The position numbers were made by a program, and so were the translations under genes. Source: Nonomuraea basaltis (GTDB lineage: Bacteria > Actinomycetota > Actinomycetes > Streptosporangiales > Streptosporangiaceae). From it: 32,358 bases of DNA. Positions 7,510-15,976 of the stretch are shown piece after piece. Each line of letters opens with the position of its first letter. Position 1 is the first letter of the stretch. The stretch is taken from positions 1 to 32,358 of the forward strand of contig NZ_VCJS01000148.1 of assembly GCF_005893125.1 (NCBI RefSeq), written 5' to 3'. The notes under the pieces are model-generated. The model ran no database searches. It was given only the letters and a program-made list of their open reading frames with translations, and was not told the DNA's origin.

Positions 7510-8985
7510 ATGGCTGAGCAAGCGGGCCCGGACATCAGCGACATCGGGCGCAAGGCGGGCCGAGGGGCAGTGTGGAGCCTCCTCGGCACGCTGGTTACCC
7601 GCGCGGGCTCTTTCATCCTCGGCCTGATCCTGGCCAGGCTTCTTGCTCCGGCCGACTTCGGCATCTATGCGGTCGCGCTCGCGGCCACCCAGTTCGTCAT
7701 GGTCGTCAAGGACATCGGCGTCATGTCGGCCGTCGTGCAGTGGCGGGGGCGGCTGGAGGACATCGCGCCCACGGCCACGACACTGACGATGATCTCCGCG
7801 GTGGGCCTGTACGGGGTCTTCTGGGTCGGCGCGCCGTACTTCTCGATGCTGGCGGGCAGCCAGGAGGCCACTTCCGTGGTGCGGATCCTCACCGCGGTCA
7901 TCCTCGTCGAGGCGATCACGGCGGTGCGCAGCGCGGCCCTGCTGCGCTGGTTCCGCACGGGCAAGAACGCCAAGGCGGTCCTGGCGGGCTTCCTGGTCAA
8001 CGCGCCGGTGGCCATCACTCTGGCGATCAACGGGGCGGGGCCTTACAGCTTCGCCTGGGGACAGCTCGCGGGAGCCGTGGTCACCGGCGTCTTCATGCTG
8101 ATCTACGCGCGGCTGCCCTACCGGTTGGGGTTCGACCGGCAGATCGCGGCCAGGCTGCTGCGGTTCGGCATTCCCTCCGCGGCCGGGATCGCGCTGGAGA
8201 TCACGCTGCTCAACGTGGGTTACATCATCGTCGGCAACATCATGGGCAAGGATTGGCTGGGCTTCTACCTGATGGCGTTCAACGTGTCGAGCTGGGTGCC
8301 CGGCATGATCGGCAGCGCCATCCGCATGGTGTCGATCGCCGGCTTCTCCCGGCTGGCCGAGCGTGATGAGGAGTCCCTGTCGCTCGGCGTGCAGAAGACC
8401 CTGCCGCTGCTCATCGCCATGGTGCTGCCGCTGGCCGCCTTCATGGCGGTGCTCGCGCACCCATTGATCATCTTCATCTACGGTCCGGAGTGGGAGCAGG
8501 CCGCCGGCGTGCTGCGGTTCCTGGCGGTCCTGATGGTGGTGCGCATGCTCACCTCCTTCGCTCTCGACATCCTGAACGGACAGGGCGCCACCCGCTCGAC
8601 GGTCTGGATGAACCTCGGGTACGCGGCGGCGATGATCCCGGCGGTCATCGTCGGCACGAATCTCGACGGCATCCGCGGTGCCGCGATCGGGCAGGCGGCC
8701 GCGGCCGTGCTGGTCGCCCTACCGCTCGCCATGCTCGCCGTGCGGCGGGCGGGGGTACGGCTCTCGCCCGTCCTGCCCACTCTCGTCCGCCCGGTGCTGG
8801 GAGCGCTGGTCTGCGCGGCTGTCATGGTGAGCCTCGCGATGCCGACCCAGGGGAGCCCGTTCATCCAGCTCGTCGTGGCGGGCGGGGGCGGCCTGCTGGC
8901 CTACGTGCTGGTCGTGGTGACCCGCGACCAGTTCCACATTGTGAGCGATCGCCTGGTGCGGCTGCTTCCCGCCCGCGCGCGATGA
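7510..8985 (+). CDS. Wzx-like polysaccharide flippase (MOP superfamily)
   Basis: A 491-residue integral membrane protein with about 12-14 hydrophobic segments, beginning with a cytoplasmic arm and then GAVWSLLGTLVTRAGSF and LARLLAPADFGIYA, the classic start of RfbX/TuaB/Wzx flippases. These proteins move undecaprenyl-linked oligosaccharide repeat units from the cytoplasmic to the outer face of the membrane. GAGG lies just before the ATG. The gene stands 9 nt after the cysteine-rich protein and overlaps the next open frame's early ATG, so it is part of the same operon. Together with the Wzy/WaaL-like and Wzz-like proteins downstream it defines a Wzy-type export route. Confidence 0.88.
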   Translation: MAEQAGPDISDIGRKAGRGAVWSLLGTLVTRAGSFILGLILARLLAPADFGIYAVALAATQFVMVVKDIGVMSAVVQWRGRLEDIAPTATTLTMISAVGLYGVFWVGAPYFSMLAGSQEATSVVRILTAVILVEAITAVRSAALLRWFRTGKNAKAVLAGFLVNAPVAITLAINGAGPYSFAWGQLAGAVVTGVFMLIYARLPYRLGFDRQIAARLLRFGIPSAAGIALEITLLNVGYIIVGNIMGKDWLGFYLMAFNVSSWVPGMIGSAIRMVSIAGFSRLAERDEESLSLGVQKTLPLLIAMVLPLAAFMAVLAHPLIIFIYGPEWEQAAGVLRFLAVLMVVRMLTSFALDILNGQGATRSTVWMNLGYAAAMIPAVIVGTNLDGIRGAAIGQAAAAVLVALPLAMLAVRRAGVRLSPVLPTLVRPVLGALVCAAVMVSLAMPTQGSPFIQLVVAGGGGLLAYVLVVVTRDQFHIVSDRLVRLLPARAR

Positions 8986-8999
8986 CCCGAGGAGAAGCA

Positions 9000-9878
9000 A
9001 TGCTGGTGTCCATCGGAATCCCGGTCCGCAATGGCGCGGACCGCCTGGAGGCGGCCGTGCGATCGGCGCTCGCCCAGGATCACGCCGAGCTCGAGGTGGT
9101 GATCTCGGACAACGCCTCCACCGACGACACAGAGGAGCTCTGCCGCGAGCTGGCGAGGCAGGACAGCCGGATCGCCTACTACCGGCAGCCGCGTGATCTG
9201 CACGTGGTCGGGAACTTCGTGGAGGTGCTCCGGCGCGCTCGGGGAGAATTCTTCCGCTGGATGGGCGACGACGACCTGCTCGAACCGGGCTACGTCTCCC
9301 GGACCTTGGAGCCGTTCCTGGCCGATGAGCGGCTCATCCTGGTCACCTCGGACGTCAGTTACACAGGGTCGGACGGGACGGTCCACGAGCCGCGTTACCG
9401 CGGCACCCGGATGCTCTCCGACGACCCCATTGACCGCCTGGACGAGCTGTGGGACGTGGTCACCACCGAGCACCACGGACTGGATCCCCTCTACGGCCTG
9501 ATGCGGCGGGAGCGAGTGGCCGCCGTGCCCCGGCCGCTGATGATCCGTGAGGACGAGGTCTACGCCACCATGCTCGCGCTGACCGCGCCCTGGGGTCATG
9601 TGCCGGCGGTGCTCGCACATCGCAACCTGCGCGAGCGGCGCCTGTCCGGGATCGCCGCGGCGCTCGGCGTCCCTGCCTGGACCGCGCATTTCGCCACCAC
9701 GCTGCAGTTCCGGGCGATGTACCGAGCCCTGAGCATCATGGAGCTCTCCGCAGAGCAACGGAGCCGTGCCCATGCCGTGCTGCTCCGTACCTATTGGCGC
9801 CGGCAGCAGCAGATGCTGGCGCACCGCAGCCGCAAAATCGCCGGGTTGGCCGCCCGACTCGTCTCCTCGAAAGGGTGA
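9000..9878 (+). CDS. Family 2 glycosyltransferase
   Basis: A 292-residue GT2 enzyme beginning LVSIGIPVRNGADRLEAA, with SDNASTDDTEE near residue 40 and WMGDDDLLEPGY near residue 90, where the DDD acid cluster binds the metal and donor phosphate. It is soluble, with no long hydrophobic stretch, and has a basic C-terminus that could dock on the membrane. ATG 9000 is preferred over ATG 8982 because GAGGAG at 8989-8994 precedes it. It follows the flippase directly and is likely one of the assembly transferases of the repeat unit. Donor and acceptor are not readable. Confidence 0.88.
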   Translation: MLVSIGIPVRNGADRLEAAVRSALAQDHAELEVVISDNASTDDTEELCRELARQDSRIAYYRQPRDLHVVGNFVEVLRRARGEFFRWMGDDDLLEPGYVSRTLEPFLADERLILVTSDVSYTGSDGTVHEPRYRGTRMLSDDPIDRLDELWDVVTTEHHGLDPLYGLMRRERVAAVPRPLMIREDEVYATMLALTAPWGHVPAVLAHRNLRERRLSGIAAALGVPAWTAHFATTLQFRAMYRALSIMELSAEQRSRAHAVLLRTYWRRQQQMLAHRSRKIAGLAARLVSSKG

Positions 9879-9885
9879 TCTCCTC

Positions 9886-10707
9886 GTGTTGATTCGCATC
9901 GTGCGGCTGCTCATGCAGCCGGGCCGGATCCTGCTGGCCATCATGCGGCGTCTGCCGTTCGGCTCGTACGAGCTGCGCTGCGCGCTCGACCTCTACCCGA
10001 GGCCGCACTACGCCTACGGCGTGCAGCAGGCGGCCGAACTGGCCAGGCGCCTCGGCATCGGCCGGATCAGCGTGGTCGAGTTCGGCGTCGCGGGGGGCGC
10101 GGGCATGGTGGAGCTCAACCGCATGGCTGCGCTGGCGACGGCCGCCTCGGGAGTGAAGATCGACGTCTACGGCTTCGACACCGGTGCCGGACTGCCCAAA
10201 CCCACCGACTACCGGGACCTGCCCTACATCTGGCGCGAAGGCGACTTCGTCATGGACGTCGACGCCCTCCGGGCACGTCTGGGAACGGCCAGTCTGATCC
10301 TGGGCAACATCGAGGACACCGTGGGCGAGTTCCTCGACAGCGAGCGGCCGGCGCCGATCGGGTTCGTCTCCGTCGACGTGGACTTCTACTCCTCGACCGC
10401 GGCGGCGCTCAGGCTGTTCGAGGGCGACCACAAGTATTTCCTGCCCCGCGTGTTCTGTTATCTCGACGACACCGTCGGCGACGACGACCAGATCATCCAC
10501 AACGACTATGTCGGCGAGCTCAGCGCGATCCGGGAGTTCAACCAGGACAACGAGCTGCTGAAGCTGGCTCCGATCAACGGTCTGCGGCACAAGCGCCCGG
10601 TTCCCGCCCCCTGGAACGACAACCTTCAGGCGCTGCACCGCTTCGATCACCCGGACTACGCGACCTACGTGGGCCGGCCGGACACGCAGACACAGTTGCC
10701 CTTGTAA
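9886..10707 (+). CDS. Class I SAM-dependent methyltransferase (TylF/macrocin O-methyltransferase-like)
   Basis: A 273-residue protein with a SAM motif VVEFGVAGGAG near residue 66, DVYGFDTGAGLP and an SVDVDFYSS stretch whose aspartates could hold a metal, as in the TylF/MycF sugar O-methyltransferases. It probably methylates a hydroxyl of a sugar or glycan. GTG 9886 is preferred: AAAGGG lies about 10 nt upstream, and earlier codons are the shadow of the glycosyltransferase. The stop codon TAA at 10705-10707 is part of a TGTAAC sequence, but the promoter for the next gene uses a second TGTAAC 24 nt on. Confidence 0.75.
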   Translation: MLIRIVRLLMQPGRILLAIMRRLPFGSYELRCALDLYPRPHYAYGVQQAAELARRLGIGRISVVEFGVAGGAGMVELNRMAALATAASGVKIDVYGFDTGAGLPKPTDYRDLPYIWREGDFVMDVDALRARLGTASLILGNIEDTVGEFLDSERPAPIGFVSVDVDFYSSTAAALRLFEGDHKYFLPRVFCYLDDTVGDDDQIIHNDYVGELSAIREFNQDNELLKLAPINGLRHKRPVPAPWNDNLQALHRFDHPDYATYVGRPDTQTQLPL

Positions 10708-10726
10708 CTGTTCACGTGACTGCCGT

Positions 10727-10755
10727 TGTAACGAAGTAGCGGGCTGATGCGAGAG
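10727..10755 (+). promoter_or_regulatory. Candidate ECF sigma promoter (sigma-X-like) of oxygenase 1
   Basis: TGTAAC at 10727-10732, 17 nt, then CGAGAG at 10750-10755. The predicted transcript starts near 10762, which excludes the upstream ATG at 10747 and supports ATG 10792. Another TGTAAC lies at 10703-10708, without a CGA at the right distance. Confidence 0.6.
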
Positions 10756-10791
10756 AGGGTAAAGAACAACGCGAGGGGGAGAAATCTCGCT

Positions 10792-11688
10792 ATGTCCGTT
10801 ATATTATCCAATAGCCGAATCAACGATGATGTCCGGCGCCGCATGATTTTCCAGGGGGACGTCTTCCTCTACTCCGCGACGCCCGCCTCGACCAAGCTGA
10901 TCGAGTTCGCTCGCGAGCTGATCGAGGAGGCGTTCGGGGGCCGCGACCCCCAGACCGCCCAGCACGAGATGCCGGTCGAGGAGTTCGCCGCGCTGCTCGC
11001 GGACCTCAAGCCGCGCTTCATCCATCACCCCACCAGCAAGAAGATCCTCGCCGCCCTGATGGACGAGCTGGGCATGGCGCTGGACAAGACCTACTTCGAC
11101 GTGCCGAGGCTGCGTACCTCCACCGCCGATCACTATCTCGACTCCGGCATCTCCTACGCCTATCACGCTCACCGCGACTGCTGGTACGCCGCGCCGTTCT
11201 GCCAGGTCAACTGGTGGATCCCGATCTACGAGGTGGTTCCGGAGAACGTCTTCGCCCTGCACCCGCAGTACTTCGACCGCCCCGTCCGCAACGGCAGCGG
11301 CCGCTACGACTACGCGGAATGGACCACCGTCAGCCGGCCCACTGCCGCACAGCACATCTACAGCGATACCCGAGACCAGCCCAGGCCGGAGGAGGAGCTC
11401 GACCTCGAAACGGAGCTCCGGCTGGTGCCGGAGCCGGGCGGCATGATGCTCTTTTCCGGGGCCCACCTGCACTCCACCGTCGCCAACACCTCTGGCAGGA
11501 CCCGCTTCAGCATCGACTTCCGCACCGTCCACATCGACGACGTCAGGTCCCGCTCGGCAGCGCCGAACGTGGACGCCGCCTGTCGTGGCACCACCCTGCG
11601 TGACTTCTACCGGGCCGACGACCTGACGCGCATCCCGGAAGAGCTCGCCGCGGAATACGAGGCCGAGGCACTGGCCAAGATCACCTGA
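10792..11688 (+). CDS. Fe(II)/2-oxoglutarate-dependent oxygenase 1 (phytanoyl-CoA dioxygenase-like)
   Basis: A 298-residue protein. The likely iron ligands are H127-x-D129 (HRD within YHAHRDCWY) and a distal histidine H225 or H227 in FSGAHLHST, with R236 or R238 about ten residues on to bind 2-oxoglutarate. This is the layout of the 2OG oxygenase double-stranded beta-helix. ATG 10792 has GAGGGGGAG upstream and lies 30 nt past the predicted transcript start. Codon 5 is TTA, the rarest leucine codon in such genomes. It is a single-gene unit that ends 8 nt inside the convergent acyltransferase. It probably hydroxylates a sugar, lipid or peptide of the surface polymer; the substrate is unknown. 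Confidence 0.75.
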   Translation: MSVILSNSRINDDVRRRMIFQGDVFLYSATPASTKLIEFARELIEEAFGGRDPQTAQHEMPVEEFAALLADLKPRFIHHPTSKKILAALMDELGMALDKTYFDVPRLRTSTADHYLDSGISYAYHAHRDCWYAAPFCQVNWWIPIYEVVPENVFALHPQYFDRPVRNGSGRYDYAEWTTVSRPTAAQHIYSDTRDQPRPEEELDLETELRLVPEPGGMMLFSGAHLHSTVANTSGRTRFSIDFRTVHIDDVRSRSAAPNVDAACRGTTLRDFYRADDLTRIPEELAAEYEAEALAKIT

Positions 11689-12808
11689 CCCGCGCACGTA
11701 CGGCGTCGCGCAGGCTCTTCCAGCTCCGGTGCCGTTGGAAGGGCAGCTCGAAGACCGATGCGAACAACCATGCCGCTCCCACGCTCACCGGCACGGCCAG
11801 GGCGAGCGTGAGGAGGAACGTCGGCATGCCCGGTGGCACGTGCGGGGCGACGACGAGCCGGTTCACCATGACGACGAGCGGTGAGTGGATCAGGTAGAGG
11901 CTGTAGGAGAAGGAGCCCAGCCGCCGGAGCGGGCGGGTGTCGAGCAGCCGTACGAGCCGAACCGGCTTGCCCGTCGCCACACCTGTCAGCAACAACCCGG
12001 CAGCCGGGCCGACCGCCAGATCCACCCAGAAGAAGTTCGCGACCACCCATTCCGGCCCGGCCACCACGATCAGCACGAGCACCGGGAGCGCGGCGGCCGC
12101 CGCGAACCAGTGCCAGGCCAGGCGGCCCGTACTCTCCTGCGCACGCACGATGCCGGCGCAGACCGCGCCCATGGCGAAGAGCGCGGCGAACTGCGGAGTC
12201 AGCCGCATCAGCAGGTCCACGGCCGGTACGGCAGGCGCCAGCGCCCCCACCGCCACGACGATCAGGGTCACCGCGCCGAGCATCACCGCCGCGCCCACCT
12301 TGCGCAGGACCAGCAGCATCAGGGGGAACACCAGGTAGAGCTGGGCCTCGACGGCGATCGACCACAGGGCCCCGTTGGGGCTGGGGGAGCCGAAGATGTC
12401 CTGCAGCAGTAGCCCGTAGATGAGGGCCGACTGCCCGGTGGGCGCCTGCTGCCCGGGCTGCGGGATGACCGTCCACGCGATCACCAGGCTGAACAGCAGC
12501 GCCGCCCAGTACGGCGGCAGGATGCGCCAGGCGCGACGGCTGAAGAATGTGCGGATGCCGCCCAATTGCCAGCCGGACCGGGCGGGCGAGACCGCCAGCG
12601 AGAAGCCGGACAGGACGATGAACACCACTACCGCGAAATGGCCGTAGAGCAGCCATCCCGTCCACCCGGGCGCATCGTTGACCGGAAACCCGGGGAAGGA
12701 CAGGAGCCAGCAATGGTGGAGGACGACGAACAACGCGGCCAGGCCCCGTAAGCCATCGAGTCCGGCGAGCCTGCCCCGCGTTGCCACATGCTCTACTGCC
12801 AGCCCCAC
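11681..12808 (-). CDS. Acyltransferase 3 family membrane protein (OafA/YrhL-like)
   Basis: A 375-residue protein with about ten transmembrane segments. LAGLDGLRGLAALFVVLHHCW at the N-terminus is the hallmark of acyltransferase-3 proteins, including the conserved histidine. FFSRRAWRILPPYW carries the conserved arginines, and WSIAVEAQLYLVFPL the third motif. The family moves acetyl or other acyl groups across the membrane onto sugars, so it may O-acylate the polymer. The open frame runs on into the divergent Wzz region; GTG 12808 is chosen for the GGGGG ribosome site upstream and the normal family length. Codon 20 is TTA. No sigma-X-like promoter was found for it. Confidence 0.85.
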   Translation of the reverse strand: MGLAVEHVATRGRLAGLDGLRGLAALFVVLHHCWLLSFPGFPVNDAPGWTGWLLYGHFAVVVFIVLSGFSLAVSPARSGWQLGGIRTFFSRRAWRILPPYWAALLFSLVIAWTVIPQPGQQAPTGQSALIYGLLLQDIFGSPSPNGALWSIAVEAQLYLVFPLMLLVLRKVGAAVMLGAVTLIVVAVGALAPAVPAVDLLMRLTPQFAALFAMGAVCAGIVRAQESTGRLAWHWFAAAAALPVLVLIVVAGPEWVVANFFWVDLAVGPAAGLLLTGVATGKPVRLVRLLDTRPLRRLGSFSYSLYLIHSPLVVMVNRLVVAPHVPPGMPTFLLTLALAVPVSVGAAWLFASVFELPFQRHRSWKSLRDAVRARVR

Positions 12809-12878
12809 CGGAAGCCCCCGTCGCCGTAGTCGTAGGTCTATCGCTCCGACGCCGCACGATGTAACGGTCCAAGGGAGA

Positions 12879-12907
12879 TGTAACGTAAGACCAAGATTTC
12901 CCGATAG
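12879..12907 (+). promoter_or_regulatory. Candidate ECF sigma promoter (sigma-X-like) of the Wzz/ligase operon
   Basis: TGTAAC at 12879-12884, 17 nt, then CGATAG at 12902-12907. The transcript would start near 12914, leaving too short a leader for ATG 12926 and favouring ATG 12953. A second TGTAAC at 12860-12865 is followed by CGTAAG after 18 nt and could be a weaker overlapping site. Confidence 0.6.
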
Positions 12908-12952
12908 TCCCCTATAGGAACAAGCATGGCTGATGCGGGGGAACGTAACAAC

Positions 12953-13840
12953 ATGGAGTTCTGGAAGGCGATTCTTGGTCTTCTCCGACGAATTCTGATA
13001 GGCCCGCCGCTGATCCTTCTCTCGATCCTGGTGGGCGTCGTGGTGTACGCCATGATTCCGGAGCGCTACACGGCCGACGTCTCCCTTGTTCTTGCCACGC
13101 CGGTCAACGGGGGCACCGTGTCCACCGACAAGGCCAAGCAAGGGCTCACCAACCCCTTTCTCTCCTTCAACGACGCCCTGAAGACCGGGGCCAGCATCGT
13201 CATCCTTTCCATGAACACGCAGGACGTCTGGACGCAGCTCGGCGCGCCGAAGGACGGCCCGACGGAGATCACGATCGACGACGGGCGCACCAACCCCAAT
13301 GTCCTGGACATCAACGGGCCCTACATCTACATCAGCGTCGACAGCGAGTCTCCTCAGCAGGCTTCGGCCGTGCTCATGGCGGCACGCGAGCGCGTGGCGA
13401 CCGAGCTGTTCAAATGGCAGAAGGAGCTCGGCGCTCCGGCGAACACCTTCATCACCTCCACCGACATCGTGCCGCCGTCCAAGCCCGAGGCCGACTACAG
13501 CGTGAACTGGCAGGGGGCGATCGGCGGTGCCATCCTGTGCCTGGGCCTGGGCCTCAGCGTCGCCTACGGTGTGGTGACCAGGCGCGCCGGATCTCGGCCC
13601 AAGCCGTTGCAGCGGCCGGAGCCCTCAGCTCCCGTGGCCGTCCCAATGCCGACCCCGGTGGCGGCCCCGGCGCCGGCGCCCGTGGCGCAGCCTCGGGAAG
13701 CGCAGGTGAACGAACCCGTCGAACGGCCGGAACTCGACGAGGACAGCTCCGCCACCATGGAGTTCCCCGCCTATCGGGGGGAGCGCCTCTCTCCCGTGCC
13801 CGTGCCCAGGAAGGCGAACCAGGACGACGGCGAGGGATGA
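12953..13840 (+). CDS. Wzz-like polysaccharide co-polymerase, no kinase domain (paralog A)
   Basis: A 295-residue membrane protein. A first membrane helix (residues about 12-36) precedes a periplasm-side domain with ADVSLVLATPVNGG, and a second helix (about 190-210) is followed by a Pro/Ala-rich cytoplasmic tail. This is the Wzz/chain-length-determinant layout without the Walker-type BY-kinase domain. Its start MEFWKA matches the next gene's MDFWAT, and ATG 12953 has GGGGGA 10 nt upstream; ATG 12926 is in frame but lies almost at the predicted transcript start. It probably sets chain length with its paralog and the Wzy-like protein in this operon. Confidence 0.75.
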   Translation: MEFWKAILGLLRRILIGPPLILLSILVGVVVYAMIPERYTADVSLVLATPVNGGTVSTDKAKQGLTNPFLSFNDALKTGASIVILSMNTQDVWTQLGAPKDGPTEITIDDGRTNPNVLDINGPYIYISVDSESPQQASAVLMAARERVATELFKWQKELGAPANTFITSTDIVPPSKPEADYSVNWQGAIGGAILCLGLGLSVAYGVVTRRAGSRPKPLQRPEPSAPVAVPMPTPVAAPAPAPVAQPREAQVNEPVERPELDEDSSATMEFPAYRGERLSPVPVPRKANQDDGEG

Positions 13841-13847
13841 GGCCGCC

Positions 13848-14573
13848 ATGGACTTCTGGGCGACGGCGACAGTTCTGTTCAAGCGGTGGTACGTGACGAT
13901 TCCGGCCTTCCTGCTCACGGTCCTAGGAGCCGTCGGCGTCTTCGCCGTGGCGCCCAAGACCTTCGTTTCCAGCTCGGCGCTCGTTCTCACCCTGCCGGTC
14001 ACCGGCGGCAGCGTGCCGAGCGATCCAAAGTTCCCCAACCCGCGCACCAACCCCCTGGTCTCCTTCGACCAGGGGTTGAGCATGACCTCGTCGATCCTCA
14101 TCCAGGCGCTGAACACCCCTCAGACGGCTGCCAAGGTCGGCGCGCCGATCGGTGGCGACGTCACACTCAAGATCACTAGTGGGGGAACCAACCCCGAACT
14201 GATGCCGGCGACCCCCTTCATCGTCATCATCTGCGAGGCGCCAAGCGCTGAGCTGGCCCATGGCATCGTGGTGAGGGCCACCGAGCTGGCTCAGAAAGAG
14301 CTGCACGCCCGGCAGCGGCAGATCAAGGCGCCGCCCACCACCTTCGTGACCGCCACCATCGTGGTGCCGCCGACCGAACCCGACGAGAAGAAGGGCAGCC
14401 GGATGCGGAGCGCGGTGGTCGCCGGAGGGCTCGGGTTCTTCATGAGTCTGTTCGCCGCCTTCGCGGCCGAGAGCTTCGCCCGGCATCGCCGAGCGCGCCG
14501 CCTGGGCATGGCCACGCAGCTCGAGCCTGCCGTCCGCAACGGAACGCGGTCACTGGCCGGACGCCAAGGATGA
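13848..14573 (+). CDS. Wzz-like polysaccharide co-polymerase, no kinase domain (paralog B)
   Basis: A 241-residue paralog of the preceding gene: MDFWAT start, first helix at about 16-38, a VSSSALVLTLPVTGGSVPSD stretch matching the other protein's ADVSLVLATPVNGGTVSTD, an aligned PPTTFVTATIVVPP/APANTFITSTDIVPP segment, and a second helix at about 188-206. The tail is short and basic, unlike the long Pro/Ala-rich tail of paralog A. The pair may form a hetero-oligomeric chain-length regulator. It starts 7 nt after the upstream stop and shares ATGA with the downstream gene. Confidence 0.75.
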   Translation: MDFWATATVLFKRWYVTIPAFLLTVLGAVGVFAVAPKTFVSSSALVLTLPVTGGSVPSDPKFPNPRTNPLVSFDQGLSMTSSILIQALNTPQTAAKVGAPIGGDVTLKITSGGTNPELMPATPFIVIICEAPSAELAHGIVVRATELAQKELHARQRQIKAPPTTFVTATIVVPPTEPDEKKGSRMRSAVVAGGLGFFMSLFAAFAAESFARHRRARRLGMATQLEPAVRNGTRSLAGRQG

Positions 14574-15976
14574 ACGCGACCGCCCTGGCGCAGCGGCGCC
14601 CGCGGCGCGCTGACGGCGCCACGCTGGTCTGCTTGTTCGTCCTGTTCCTGCTGATCCTCCCGGCCCGCCTGGCGGTGGCCGGGCTTCCGCTGTCGCTCAC
14701 TCCCGCCGAGATCATGGCTCTGGCACTGGGCCTGGTGTGGCTGTGCGCGCAGATGATCAGTACGTCAGGCGTGGCCAAGGGCAGCAATCCGGTCCGCACC
14801 TCGATCTTCATGTACGGCATGCTCCTGCTGGCCGTCTACGGGTACACGACCTACCTGTACCTGCCCTCCGACGAGCTCAACCTCGCCGACCACACGATCG
14901 TGCTCTACCTGGGTTACGTGGGCCTGGTGCTGGTGGTCTGCGACGGGATCAGCAGTCGCGAACGCCTCGACTTCGTGCTCAAGGCGATCGTGATCGGTGG
15001 CACGTTCGCGGCGATCGTCGCCTTGCTGCAGTTCAGGCTCGACTTCGACCTTACCGAGTACATGCGGCTCCCCGGCCTTCGCCACTCCTCCGCCGAGGAG
15101 GTGCCGACCGTGATCTCCCGATCGGACCTGCGCCGGGTCGCCGGCACACTGGGGCACCCGATCGAGTTCGGCGCGCTCTCCGCGATGTTGTTGCCCCTGG
15201 CCGCGCATCTCGGCTTCCAGGCGCGCAGCCGCGGCCAGGCCGCGGCCCGCTGGTGGATCTGCGCCGTCATCATCGCGGCCGGCCTGATGTTCTCGGTCTC
15301 CAGGACCGCCGTCCTCGGCCTGGCAGGGGCGGGGCTGATCCTCCTGCTCGGCTGGTCCAACCGGCGCCGGATCTTCACCATCGGCGCGTTCGTGGTGTTC
15401 CTGGGCTTCATGAAGGTCCTGGCGCCGGGCCTGATCGGCACGTTCTACAACCTGTTCGCCGGCGCCGGCGACGACAGCAGCATCCGCTTCCGCACCCACG
15501 ACTATCCCTTCGCCATGCGGGAGTTCGCCAAGAGCCCGATCTTCGGTCATGGGCCCGGCACCTGGTATCCCTTCAAGCATCAGGTGTTCGACAACCAGTA
15601 CCTGCTGTCACTGGTCGAGACCGGGCTGCTCGGCGTTCTGGGAATCGTCGGCGTGATCGTGTGCGGGATCGTCGTCGCCCTCCGGGTTCGCTGGTTGAGC
15701 ACCGACCAGAACGTACGCAACCTGGGACTGACCATCGCCGCCTGCCTGGTGATCCCGCTGCTGGGCGCGGCCACCTTCGACATGCTGTCCTTCCCCGGCA
15801 TCACCAGCGTGATGTTCCTGCTCGTCGGCGCGGCCGGGGCGCTGCTGCGGTTCGAGCGCGGAGATCAGGCGGACAAGCTGCTCCTGAGCTCCTTCCAGGA
15901 GCCCGCCGACAGGTCACGCTCGCTGATCGCGCTGACCGGCAACGGCCAGGGCAGCGCGAGGTCGGGATCGTCGTAG
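14570..15976 (+). CDS. O-antigen ligase/polymerase family membrane protein (Wzy/WaaL-like)
   Basis: A 468-residue protein with about 11 membrane segments. The Wzy_C-type region is recognisable by RFRTHDYPFAMREFAKSPIFGHGPGTWYP and HQVFDNQYLLSLVETG, with a large outside loop containing arginine and histidine as in polymerases and ligases. It should polymerise flipped repeat units or ligate them onto an acceptor on the outer face. It starts ATGA over the Wzz-like paralog B. The last 37 residues are encoded antisense to the convergent epimerase: the two genes overlap by 112 nt, unusually long. Polymerase versus ligase cannot be told by sequence. Confidence 0.82.
   Translation: MNATALAQRRPRRADGATLVCLFVLFLLILPARLAVAGLPLSLTPAEIMALALGLVWLCAQMISTSGVAKGSNPVRTSIFMYGMLLLAVYGYTTYLYLPSDELNLADHTIVLYLGYVGLVLVVCDGISSRERLDFVLKAIVIGGTFAAIVALLQFRLDFDLTEYMRLPGLRHSSAEEVPTVISRSDLRRVAGTLGHPIEFGALSAMLLPLAAHLGFQARSRGQAAARWWICAVIIAAGLMFSVSRTAVLGLAGAGLILLLGWSNRRRIFTIGAFVVFLGFMKVLAPGLIGTFYNLFAGAGDDSSIRFRTHDYPFAMREFAKSPIFGHGPGTWYPFKHQVFDNQYLLSLVETGLLGVLGIVGVIVCGIVVALRVRWLSTDQNVRNLGLTIAACLVIPLLGAATFDMLSFPGITSVMFLLVGAAGALLRFERGDQADKLLLSSFQEPADRSRSLIALTGNGQGSARSGSS

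Noticed and set aside
10703..10708. First TGTAAC before oxygenase 1
   Set aside because: No CGA at 17 nt; it overlaps the methyltransferase stop codon. It may be a secondary site, but is not counted in the five.
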